Shown: in pieces, positions 12,801-23,080 of the stretch | How the letters are laid out: each line of letters opens with the position of its first letter | How positions within the stretch are numbered: the stretch's first letter is position 1 | Assembly: GCA_037903355.1 (NCBI GenBank) | Contig: JBAJFE010000034.1 | Coordinates: forward strand, 124,001 to 188,000 | Length of the DNA: 64,000 nucleotides | Direction: 5' to 3' | DNA from: Trichuris trichiura | Taxonomy: Eukaryota > Nematoda > Enoplea > Trichinellida > Trichuridae | The notes under the pieces: generated by a model | The model's database searches: none | Told to the model about the DNA's origin: nothing | Seen by the model: the letters and a program-made list of their open reading frames with translations, nothing else | Position numbers and translations under genes: made by a program

Positions 12801-15800
12801 TAAAAGAACGACTGCCCGTGTGCCACGCGTAATGAGTTTTGCAAGATTGTTAGCAACCACAAAGCGTGTACACGCGCACATACCTTGGGTGTCTATAAAC
12901 CCGCATGATACGCAGCATACGAAAAATACATATTCCGCATTTTCTAGCCGGAATGGACTTTCCTTATTGGCGAAAGAGCAATCGAAATTGACACTGTCGA
13001 TGTGCCACAAAGCTCCGTTACACTTGTGGTACTTGGTATAACAGTATTAGCTGCATGAAAATTAAAAGGAATGTTTAACATAATCTTTCATTTCAGGGGA
13101 GCAGAACCTATTCTTGTTTAACAGTAAAGGCCTTTTAAGCGCTATGAAGCGCCTAGATTACGTTCCAAATTGTCTCCATCTCTATGGCACAGGTAAGCAA
13201 TTTCTCTATGGTTTTTTAGGTTGTCAGTTGATTCACTTCCATTTTCTAACGGTTTTACAATTACAGATTTTACTCAGTTATTAGATAACTCATTTTATCT
13301 TTTTTGCTTGTTCTGCCATTAGACGGCATGACATTAGCACTTTCCCAGACAAGTGGGACGCACCGGGAGATTATAAATATTAATAAATGGTAGTATTGTT
13401 TTAGATGGAAATGGTGCTGCTCGTTTCTTAGTCGCAACGGAAGATGGTGCCATGCTGTTCTATGACAACATCAGTCTTCGCTGGGCAGCCAAACTTCCTT
13501 TTTCTCCGCTGAATCTGCGTTTGGCCACAATAGGGTAGGAGTTTGGCTGATCATTCCATAAATCAAAATTTTAATGCGGTCGTTAGTATAGTTACACAGA
13601 CTACAGCCATTTTAAAGTTTGACATGTTATCACAATAACTAATTTGAACGAAAAGTTTCAGCAGTAAAATTATGTTAGCAATAAAGCTTTGTAACAGATG
13701 CATTGGAATTCGTATTTCTTTACTGAAACAATCTGTTCATTTAACGTTAAATTTGGGACTCACCTTTTGGGATTAGCAGTATCTTATCGTCACTTTCTGC
13801 TGGAATCAACTTTTGATTAAGTCTTACGAATACACAACAGTTGTTTATAAGAGAGAATCGCAATCAGTTCTGCCCGTAAAAGGATAATAAAATGTTTAGA
13901 CTTCACAGTGTGGAGCTGGAGCGATACTCATTATTAAAAGTTCAAGTAATTGTCATATTGGCATAGGAAAGTGCCCAAAAGCATACATGACAATCTCAGC
14001 AGAGACTTATTTCCAGGTAGAAATTAAGAACGTCCAATGTCTAACTACAAAAATAAAAAAACAATGCCATTAGAAACATGAAATCTGAAAGGAAATTAGT
14101 TTCTCCATTAGCGTTGAAAAGTCCGTATTTATTTGCTAATAACGGTGGACTTCGTTCAGTTTAGTATTGAAGAAATTGACTAATATTAGCTTAGAATTGC
14201 TCACCCGGATGCACTTTTACTCTTGTTGAAGCAGTGTGCTGACGCGATCGCTGAAGAGGGGTCTCAGTTGACCTCGAAAGCTGCGTTTCCTAATTTAACA
14301 TTCAAAATAGAATTAGATTGCGCTAAGAACCAAGCTTGGAACCGTTAAGAAACGCTAGTATATTCAAAAATCCCATAAGAAAAAATAGAAGTTATTTACG
14401 TGTTCCTTTGCATCGTAAATGAATATGCTTTGCAAACACACAAAAAATAATTCTTTGGAATGAACACGAATTATGTAGCTAATGGTACAGCAGTGAATCC
14501 ACACCGTAATGCTATGCACATTTCTAGTTTGAATTTTATTAAAGGCAACGACTAGTTAGTTGTTACAATCAGAAGGTTATCTGCCCCATACTATGACCAA
14601 CACAGCTGCATCTAATTCTGGAGTTCAAACTTCAGCCATCGGTTTTACTTTTATAAAAGTGATAGCTTAAAAATTCTGAATGAACGAGAAGGCAAAACTC
14701 TGCTACATTTCGTAGCTGATTAATTACGCAACAAAGACCGAAATTATTTGAAAAAGTGCATTCAGACGGTCTTGTCAATAAAATTGCAACCTTTTAAAAT
14801 TGTTTTTAGAAGTCTCAAAGGAGTTATCGTTGCTCTTAGTAGCGACGGTGAATTACTTTGCTCCTACCTTGGAACAGTGCCATACCTTGAGCAAACAATG
14901 ATCAGACGTTCCTGTGAACCTAACTATGGATCACGCCTGAGCACAATGAAAGAACTTACATCCCAAATGAAGCATCTCAAAGCTCGGCTCGGTATGATTG
15001 TTCTTTCAAATGCTCTAGAATGGCATCCTGCAAACTAAATGTTTCTTCAAAATTGCAATTTTAGAAGCTGCTAAGGAACAACCTCTACAGGAAAACCTTA
15101 GCGTGCGATGCGCTGTGGTGGAAGCCCTAGAACAAGATAACGTATGAAAGGCTGGTGACTGTATTTCTCGTTCAAGGATTTCTTTCCAGGGTGAGAAAAA
15201 CAATATTGATGAAGAAGAGCCCACGCCCCTTTTTAAAATACAGGTAAGCCTGAAGTTTCCTCTTACGGCAAGAAAAGGAATGGAATAGCAACATTTTAAA
15301 TATCACCTATATACCACTTTTACATGTCTTTTATTCGTTGCTTCTATGTACCTTTTGGATTTAGGTTGTTCTGTCTAAAAACGGAATTGTAAACGACGTA
15401 ATGCTCACTTTTCACTCGTCAACATTTGTTCACGTTAGCCCACCAGTGACGTTACTTCCTGCCATAGGTGAGCCAAATAATTTAGATAAGGAGAGGAAAT
15501 CTATAGCAAGACTATAATAGGCGGTGATTTTACAGTTCAGCGCTTCTCTTTGGAAAAGTCCCTTTTGATTTGACAAAGATGATATATCCTCTTTTGTTAG
15601 ATGACAGAAACGTCAGATATTTTTCCGTGTACCAAACACCAGGTCGCGTTCCAACTGAAAGAAGTTTGATCCTCAATGCAACTTACCTAAACGCAACCGG
15701 TGACCTGAATGAACATCCGTTCGACAGTACGTAACTCGATGAATATTCAGGAAAGCGTCGAGTGTTAGTCAACGAGGTGAATTTGCCGTTGGAAAAGTTT

Positions 15801-18800
15801 TACGCAAAGTGCCCCGGAAAAAAAACAGCGACGCATAAGGTCACCATCGAAATAAACAGACCACCTGTTTCGATCGATCGGCTCTTTCCAGGTAATTAGT
15901 CGTATACCAATTAATGCATTCCTTTGTTTTAAAGAATTCAGAATAACAACAGAAGAACTGGAGAAGTGGGACAATTGCATCGGTCTTCGTCTTCTGTACG
16001 GAAAGGTTCAGCCAGTGGTTATATTGACATCGAAAACTGCTTGTAAGTATGCTTTTTAGACATTGCAGCAATAAGTGCGGACGCCAGATACTCTTTATTT
16101 GAACAATACGTTTTTGTCACTTCTGATCACGACCAACTGTTTATTATGACACAAAAAAGCACACTTTCCCCGTCATCACTCCTGTTCTCCTCGGTTATGC
16201 AACTGAGGTTAGGTTCAAGAAGACAGCTCAGTGCACGTGACCGCTGTTGTTTTAAGTAAGAGGAATGATAAGTCTAACCGTAGCAGTCAAGAAAAAATTT
16301 AGTTGACCTCCGGCTTGTCCTAATGCACAGAACTCAGAAACAGGAAAGCCTAAAGGCTGATAATATTAACATTGTAGCGCATTAAGGGTAATGGCGTCAC
16401 GATTATGCCCGTGTTAAGTTTGCTGCCGATATCAGTCGACACTGTGAAAGGGATTTCCTAACTTGCAATGTTTCGAAACGGATTTCTTGGCTTTTGGGAT
16501 TTTCTTCGTCTCATTATCAGCTGCAACGACAAAAATGAAAAAAAAAATAGAAAAATACATGAACACGTATCGTATGTGGCTTGTCACACGTTGTTTTTAA
16601 ACGGAAACGTCTGAGTTTAAGGAGATATATCAACAGGGCTTTACATAATTGGATTCAAAATCCCGGTGCACAGCATTCTCGCTGTCAAATCAAATGTGCA
16701 CACAGATTGCTTACAAAAAAACTTGAATCCGTGTTCAGACAATCATTGCGAGCAGTGTTTACTTTTTATTTTCAGTTGTTTATCATGCCAGTCTTTGCAT
16801 AACTTCACGCGTGAATGTTCATGCTCGCAGCGAGCCGTATGCTTAACTAGCGCACATCTTTTGACTAAACTTTCCATCACGTCTTGTGTATTCAATATTT
16901 AAACACTTCTAGTTTTTCATTCTTCTATTTTACTTAGCTTGTTTCTTGGCCTCTAGTATTGTTTTTTGTCGGTGAAGTGTTCTTCCAATCTAACAAGTAA
17001 GATGTTGCCTTTTCCGTCAGTGTAAGAGGCAGTGCACCCGCACGCTAATTGGTAAACCCAAGCTTCAGCACTTTCTTTTACTAATCGTTTGCCACGTCTG
17101 TATTGTATTATTATTAGCTCCATTGTTTGATTTTTTTCCCGTGACGATCTATTCGTCCGAAATGTAATCTAGCTATCTCATCTAGTGGAACAACATTGCA
17201 TCGACAATTCTGCTTATCAGTTTTTCTCGTCTTTACGGGAACTTTATCGTTGCCCAGCTCTTGATCGCACCTTTTGTGACACTCGCGCTTCGCAGATTTC
17301 TCTTGCTTGTGGATACCGACTGCATGCGCGTCAGCCTTTGTCTTAGAATATCTTTTCGCACTTTTGATTGCCACCCTTATTCTTGCTTCTTGTTCTTCTC
17401 CATTTATTTTGCATCCGTCTGCTGGTTTGTACTTTTTCCATCATTCATCTCATCTCTCCCATCTTGATCGTCACTCATAGCTATACTGTCACGTCAGCAG
17501 AATATCACTCTACCTTTGTGGGCATCACTGGTCCCATGGACAACCTTGCATGGACAATTATTAGTTTTTCTCATGATGAAATAGCTTTATTACGAAAGGA
17601 GTCCCGTCTAATGTGCGATAAAATCTTCAACTCCGGAGTTTTCGGGTCATCCGAGACCCGTCTTCAGCGGTCTTAAATTATGAATACATTTTGGGAGCGA
17701 CCCAACCTTCTATCGCTTCTAATGGTTTTAAAGCGGGTGTTTTAAAGTTTTCAGTTGGTGGTCTTTTCTTGTCTGCCAGCTGTCTTCGTCTCGTGTTTCG
17801 TATAGCTAGTAATGTTTGCGTGTCTGTTGATTTGTCTTCAAATGTTTTCTTCCATTGTTAATTCCTGTTTTTGTATCCATTTTTTTCTTGGTGTTCCATA
17901 TTGGTCCATTTGTTTTGTTTGTTAATTTACTCTGTAGTTTTTGGTTCCCATTTGATTCATATATGTTAACTATTTATTTCTTCACTCGTTCCAGACGTTC
18001 TTGTATGACATCCATTGAATGAGCGGCAGTTGTATCTCATCACGGTATTTGTCAATATTTCACGTATGTCTGCTCCTTGATCGCGGTTCTAGATGAGATT
18101 GTGTCTTATGTATAGGGCTTCTATGATTCTTGGTTTCCGCAAGTTATTTTCATACCATAAGACTTTTGATTGGCGCGCCTGGTTACATTGTACTGCATGT
18201 GCTACCACAGCAGAGGCTCGTTTAGCTTTCTCCATGGTGATTTTTGGGTCTAAAATTGGTCTTCCTCGCTGTGGGACTGGACTGCTACTGCCGTTAAGCA
18301 TCGCCATTGCGTTATTGTGATTTGTGAGCTTTTTTAAGTGTTCATTAAATCTTCATGGTTGTAAGGTCTTTTACGGCTTTTCCCGTTTTTTCGTTGTGCT
18401 GTTATCTGTAATTAAACTAAAACAACTGCTCTACCAACGGATGGATGAGCCGTTATTAAGAAAAAGTACTGATATCAACGCACTCAACTTTTAATGTTCA
18501 AAGCTTTCGGAACGCTCTAGTTCCGTCGTCAGTGAGGTGGTGGATCTGTGTTCATTAAATCTGTGTTCTAGAGTGTTGCTGGTTTCACCAATGTAAATCC
18601 CTGAGCAGGAACATTCAACCGCGTATACTAATCCTGTCTTTTTGTTTGCTGGGATTTTTATGCCCGCGCGAAGAATTGCTCTGAGGTTGGGCAAACTGTT
18701 AAATCCGGCAACACCTTAGAACACAGGTTTAATGAACACTTAAAAAGCTCACAAGTTACAATAACGCAAAGGCCATGCTTAACGGCAGTAGCAATGCAAT

Positions 18801-21800
18801 CCCACAGAGACGAAGACCAATGCTAGACCCGAAAATCACCCTGGAGAAAGCTAGACAAGCCTCTGCTGTGGTAGAACATGCAACACAATGTAATCAGACG
18901 CTCCAACCAAAAGTCTTATGTTATGAAAATAACTTACGAAAACGAAGAATCAAAGAAGCCCTATACATAAGACACAATCTAATCTACAACCGCGATCAAG
19001 GAGCAGACATAAGTGAAATATTGACAAACATCGTGATGGGGTATGATTGCTGCTTATTAAATGGATGTCATACAAGAACGCCTGGAACAAAAGGAGAGAT
19101 AAATAATTAACACATATGAATCAAATGGGAACCAAAAACTACAGAGTACATGAACAAAGAAAACAAATGGACCAATATGGAACACGAAGAAAAAAATGGA
19201 TACAAAAACAGGAATTAGCAATGGAAGAAAACATTCGAAGACAAATCAACAGACACGCAAACATTACTAGCTATACGAAGCACGAGACAAAGACAGCTGG
19301 CAGACAAGAAAAGACCACCAACTGAAAACTTTAAAACACCCGCTTTAAAACCATTAGAAGCGATAGAAGGTTGGGTCACTCACAAAATGTATTCATAATT
19401 TAAGACCGCTGAAGACTGGTCTCAGCTAACCCGAAAGCACCGGAGTTGAAGATTTTATCGCACATTAGGCGGGACTCCTTCCGTAATAAAGCTATTTCAT
19501 CATGTGAAAAACTAATAAGCAGAATGGTCGATGCAAGGTTGATCCACTAGATGATATGTAGATTACATCTGGGACGATTGGATCGTCATGGGGGAAAAAT
19601 ACAAACCAGCAGACGGATGCAAAATAAGTGTAGAAGAACAAGAAGCAAGAATAAATGTAGCAGTCAAAAGTGTGAAAAGGTATTCTAAGACAAAAGCTGA
19701 CATGCATACAGTCGGCATCGACAAAAGAAAGAAAGCTGCGAAGCGCGAGTGTCATAAAAGGTGGGATCAAGAGCTGGGCAGCAATAAAGTTCCCGTAAAT
19801 ATGAGAAAAACTAATAAGCAGAATTGTCGATGGAAGGTTGTTCCACTAGATGAGGTAGCTAGACTATAACTGGGACGAATAGATCGTCGTGAGAAAAAAT
19901 CAAACCAGCAGTGGGATGCAACAGAAGTGGAGAAGAACAAGAAGCAAGAATAAAGGTGGCACTCAAAAGTGCGAAAAGATATTCTAAGACAAAAGCTGAC
20001 GTGCATACAGTCGGCATCCACAAACAAGAGAAAGCTGCGAAGCACGGGTGTCGTAAAAAACGCGATCAAGAGCTGGGCAACAATATGGTCCGCATAAAGA
20101 TGAGAAAACTAATATGCAGAATTGTCGATGGAAGGTTGTCCCTTTAGATGATATAGTCGGACTACATCTGGTACGAATAGATCGTCATGAGAAAAAAATC
20201 AAGCCAGCAGAGATATGCAAAATAAGTGGGGAAGAACCAGAAGCAAGAATAAAGGTAGCAGTCAAAAGTGCGAAAAGAAATTCAAAGACAAAAGCCGACG
20301 TGCATACATTCGGCATCCACAACCATAAGATAGCTGTATTATTATACGTTATAATATTGGCAGAAGACTACGAGAACAAGTAATTTAAATTTTAAGGTAC
20401 AATGCCACGCTAAGCACACATTTGCTCAACTAGGCCTATAAAGTAAAAAATTAGCAGTGCCAGAAAGAAGAGTGAGAAGATTGGCGTGGTATCTGTCAAG
20501 CTGTTTCGAGTCTGAAGTTAGTCTTCTTGCATATAATTGGGTGGATCAGTGGTCTGAAGTAAGAATTTTGTTATAGGGTCCGATAGATGCGTTAGATAGA
20601 TATGAAAACCAGCCAATTCAGATCTTTGTCTTCGCTTCAGCTTTCAGCAAATAAGATCAGCTTTCAGTCGTGTAGTAAATTGCTTAGCGCACATGGCTTT
20701 TAACACGCGCGATGAAAAATTTTACATGCAGAACTTCAGGCAAGAAGGCTAACTCATGATTGAGAAGAACTTTTTACATAACGCGCTAATCTTTCCTTTC
20801 CCTCCGCACGTCGGTTGTTTTCTGCCATAAGAGTCTGTTGAAGAGAACACAGAAATGAAGGAAAACCGTAAAATTGACGGTCCAATTTACCCCATCAAGT
20901 AGTCATCAGTCAACACTGCCGAACAGTGGGCGGAAATCGCCAGAGGAAGTTGTTGTGCTTTGGGTGTATCGACTGGCACGTGACTGCTCTACCGCATGCG
21001 CTTGCAAAACAGGCCGCTCTTTACCGGGTACGTTGAAAGAACACCTAGGTGGGAAGCAGATTATTTAAAACAGAAGAACCAAAAGTTAGAAGCAATTTCA
21101 AAAATCGAAACCACAAGACGTGAAGGAAAGATTAATCAAAGAATCGGCGATAGTTGGACGCGTGACTCACGGCGAGCATAATCTTGTAAACGTGAAGTTA
21201 GCCATAATGCTAACATAGCCAAAATCAACAGCCGAAAATAAAGGGAACACGGCTAGTCAGCGCTATAATTCTTGGAAGAGGGATTAAGGCTTTCCTGTCA
21301 GCAATCTATGGGCTGATTTAATTCAACAGACAGGATGTGGAGCAGTTCTCTGAATTCAATTAGGTAGAGCCTGTAGGAAATGTCTCCTTACACTCAAAAT
21401 TGCCCATTTAAAACAAGTGAAACTTTATACCAAACGAAATCGTATATTATTCCATTCTTTCCAATGTGCTTTAAAAGTGCTGGCTTACACTGGCAAATCA
21501 CTTAACGATTTATAATTGCGAGGTTGTCATCATGATTTACAAAACGGTACATTAGAACAGAACCATAAAACAAGAGAGCGACTCATGTGCCCTTGCCCTT
21601 AAAAGTCGAATAGTTTCTAGGCTACAGTGATGCGCTTCTTAATGGCCTTTGGCGCACAGAAGTTTTAGCAAGCGTAATCATTATGGGACATGCTCCGCAA
21701 AGAGAGACAAATGAGTCATAAAAACCTACATACTTGTGCAAATAAGCTACTTTTTCAAGCATAATCATTAGCACATAACATAATTATTGATATTAATATC

Positions 21801-22760
21801 TTAATTTGGTATCGGCGCCCTGCTTTACTCTTGGTAAACCATACTTAAATGGAAAAGATCAACCTAAAATGAAATTTTGTTTTCAGCGCGATATAGAATC
21901 CAAGGGGAATCACTAAGCGCAATGTGGCTTCCATTTAAAGAAATTTTGAAAAGACTGCAGGACGTAAGGTACGAGAAAGGAATACTACGTGTGAATGCAG
22001 TTGGCCCAATTGTACCTGAAGATTACTTCAAGCAGCTGGATACATTTTTCCAAGTGAATATGGAACTTAAAGTTGCACGTTTAATCGTAGTACTCTTAAG
22101 CTGAGCGAAGAGCTGGCGAGAGTCCAAGCTGATCTCAACAGTAGAGCAGTAGAATTTAGAATTTTGGAGCGGCAGTTCTTCATCAGGCTTAAAGATTCGG
22201 ATTCCAATCTCCATACCTTCCAAACGATACTTCAGAACACTAACAAGCGGGTATATTCAATTCAACTGCATGTACCTTGGAACGCTTGAAAATTGCAGCT
22301 CATGAGCTTGGCTGATTCTGCCAAGAGGATGACCGAGTCCCTCGAAAATGCCGCCAACGGCTTGAAGGCTTCCAATCAATTGCTTGCCGACCTCCTTTTC
22401 CTCAGCATTCGCTTGCCGGACAACTTACAAAAGCTTGTGCGTTCTGCGTTAACCTTTGACGAAAACGATATCGGTGGACAGGTTTACATATTCGTCTGCT
22501 AATGTTTCTCTCGCAATAGATCGTAATCTTTGCAGAAATGGATCGAGCAAGCCAGAAAACTGATGGAAATGGCCTACAGAAGTTTCACAAATGCTGAGGA
22601 CATCTCGGAGCCCGTTGCAGCGCAGCCGCAGGAGAACCTGCAGAAATTTAAAAGGCTGTTCTCAATGCTCATAGGAAAAGCGAACGCTGGGAATAAGAAA
22701 GTCGACAATCCTGGAGACCCTGACCATGAGTCGCCTGGCCAGCGTTCCTGTTCCTCGTAA
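9900..22760 (+). CDS. BBS9: BBSome subunit BBS9 (PTHB1)
   Basis: Twenty-one exons join in phase to about 834 aa (human 887): 9900-9929, 10044-10065, 10316-10469, 10524-10588, 10642-10758, 10806-10980, 11030-11108, 12948-13035, 13097-13192, 13405-13534, 14810-14991, 15065-15141, 15190-15243, 15365-15467, 15541-15699, 15751-15891, 15935-16042, 21887-22053, 22101-22250, 22299-22481, 22536-22760. Family landmarks include DYVLLVGADDGTLYAF, ADFICVQSLDGVVYLFEQE, YLPSFLLPGPICYS (beta-propeller), LKGVIVALSSDGELLCSYLG, TATHKVTIEI, YRIQGESLSAMW (platform region) and a helical C-terminus. BBS9 is a core subunit of the BBSome, the coat-like adaptor that carries membrane cargo along cilia with IFT trains. 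The last five exons lie beyond a 5.8-kb intron containing a PLE composite. The first two exons (MVSLKPRKTV..ADLDNRD) are the least certain; every other junction is supported by homology and phase. Confidence 0.93.
11109..12947 (+). other. BBS9 long intron, 1.8 kb
   Basis: It separates the exon ending KEERHYLL from the exon starting PEWTFLIGE. Nothing recognisable was found inside; open frames near 12.78-13.04 kb partly shadow the downstream exon. Confidence 0.6.
13535..14809 (+). other. BBS9 intron, 1.3 kb
   Basis: AT-rich intron between the exon ending LRLATIG and the exon starting SLKGVIVALSSDG. No repeat or RNA gene was recognised. Confidence 0.6.
16043..17103 (+). other. BBS9 intron, portion left of the PLE insertion
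   Basis: Part of the 5.8-kb intron 16043-21886. No recognisable feature precedes the target-site duplication that marks the PLE composite. Confidence 0.55.
17631..17673 (-). ncRNA. Hammerhead-ribozyme-like motif, minus arm of PLE composite
   Basis: On the minus strand: GACCG, CTGAAGA, C, GGGTC, loop TCGGAT, GACCC, GAAA, AC, TC, CGGAG. All core positions are kept; the two-base helix-III loop is AC rather than GC. Confidence 0.55.
18338..18562 (-). mobile_element. Nested 195-bp hammerhead-bearing element with 15-bp target duplication
   Basis: GTGTTCATTAAATCT is present at 18338-18352 and at 18548-18562. Between them, 18353-18547 interrupts the GIY-YIG frame exactly, with RFNEH repeated on both sides. 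In minus orientation the insert starts with a hammerhead-like motif close to its 5' edge. It then has a GCTCATCCATCCGTTGGTAG stretch resembling a tRNA D-arm, and ends in ACCATGAA. It has no open frame of note. It is therefore a short non-autonomous retroposon younger than its host PLE copy. Confidence 0.75.
18497..18536 (-). ncRNA. Hammerhead-ribozyme-like motif, second sequence family
   Basis: The minus strand reads CTGACGA, C, helix II GGAAC/GTTCC with loop TAGAGC, GAAA, GC, TT, TGAAC. Compared with the other copies, helix II has changed on both sides (GGGTC/GACCC to GGAAC/GTTCC) while the core stayed constant, which is compensatory variation expected of a folded RNA. Confidence 0.6.
18711..19110 (+). 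pseudogene. GIY-YIG endonuclease C-terminus of a Penelope-like element (plus arm)
   Basis: The plus-strand copy begins at NTLEHRFNEHLK, then shifts frame near 18768 into AKAMLNGSSNAIPQRRRPML, SAVVEHATQCNQTLQPKVL, ENNLRKRRIKEALYIRHNLI and YNRDQGADISEIL. This is the C-terminal half of the same nuclease found inverted at 18.1-18.3 kb, including the conserved EALYI and YNRDQG elements. It lacks the GIY and YIG strands, so it is 5'-truncated and cannot be active. Confidence 0.8.
19403..19446 (+). ncRNA. Degenerate hammerhead-like motif, plus arm of PLE composite
   Basis: On the plus strand CTGAAGA and GAAA remain, but helix II (TGGTC/AACCC) has mismatches and the T before the cleavage position is changed (GAAAGCACCGG instead of GAAAGCTCCGG). 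It is probably inactive. Confidence 0.5.
19520..20334 (+). repeat. Tandem repeat of about 298 bp, about 2.7 units
   Basis: The landmark GAATTGTCGATGGAAGGTTG (or a close variant) recurs at 19522, 19821 and 20119, giving periods of 299 and 298 bp. The third unit stops at the right target duplication. A matching single unit lies inverted at about 17115-17560 in the minus arm. Units encode lysine-rich stretches such as VKSAKRYSKTKADVHTVGIH, but the period is not a multiple of three in every copy and frames are broken. Confidence 0.8.
20346..21886 (+). other. BBS9 intron, portion right of the PLE insertion
   Basis: Remaining intron sequence before the exon starting RYRIQGESLSAMW. No recognised gene, repeat or RNA. 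Confidence 0.5.
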
Positions 22761-22879
22761 CATAAGTGCCTTTGATCAACCAGTCACGGCTTTACGTTGA
22801 ATAAACTTAGCTAAGGATTTTATGCCATCGTCCCATCTCCAAAGTTTATCTAAAGAAATGCAAACGCCAGCTTGTATTT

Positions 22880-23080
22880 ATGGCATACATATGACCTGTA
22901 GGCAAGTATATACGCCACAACTACTGCGTGTGTGGCTGTAGAAGCTGTATACAACAAGTATTTGATTTACGGGTAATGTATACCGCGTGTACACTATGTA
23001 TATGGTAAATCTTTCCTCTACGCAAATATATACAACGGAAATACTACATGCATGCCGTAGAAAAAATAGATATCATAAGC
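22880..23080. repeat. Degenerate AT-rich repeat (GTATATAC / ATGCCGTAG type)
   Basis: Loose repeats of GTATATAC, ACTACATGCATGCC and GTAGAAAA lie just after the BBS9 stop. The same vocabulary fills 58.93-59.76 kb in a dynein intron, so both belong to one diverged satellite-like family. Confidence 0.55.

Larger units (their letters stand above)
18089..18706 (-). pseudogene. GIY-YIG endonuclease domain of a Penelope-like element (minus arm)
   Basis: Minus-strand translation shows GLVYAVECSCSGIYIGET (GIY and YIG motifs separated by a CxC pair), then NTLEHRFNEH with the conserved Arg and His pair. After an interrupting 195-bp insertion (18353-18547) the reading resumes with RFNEHLKK, AMLNGSS, SAVVAHAVQCNQ, then NNLRKPRIIEALYIRHNL, which carries the conserved catalytic-type Glu (EALYI) and the typical RK...EA pattern of PLE endonucleases. 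PLE nucleases of this type nick the target to prime reverse transcription. The nested insertion and absence of an upstream reverse transcriptase make it a pseudogene. Confidence 0.8.
17104..20345. mobile_element. Inverted composite of a Penelope-like element with 11-bp target duplication
   Basis: TGTATTATTAT occurs at 17104-17114 and again at 20335-20345, enclosing a 3.2-kb insertion (17115-20334). Inside, two copies of a PLE 3' end point away from each other: a minus-strand arm (about 17115-18706) and a plus-strand arm (about 18707-20334). Each arm runs from GIY-YIG endonuclease C-terminus to 3' region, hammerhead-like motif, and then a roughly 298-bp repeated unit. The minus arm starts further upstream in the endonuclease than the plus arm. 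PLEs are retroelements whose reverse transcriptase is linked to a GIY-YIG nuclease; no reverse transcriptase is left here, so the copy is non-autonomous. It sits in a BBS9 intron. Confidence 0.8.

Noticed and set aside
12777..13041. Open frames on both strands around a BBS9 exon
   Set aside because: They overlap the exon 12948-13035 in the wrong frame; the homologous frame is PEWTFLIGERAIEIDTVD.
15700..15750. A 24-nt intron in BBS9 (15727-15750)
   Set aside because: A donor at 15700 gives a 51-nt intron in the same phase, typical of the gene, and a better match to the family.
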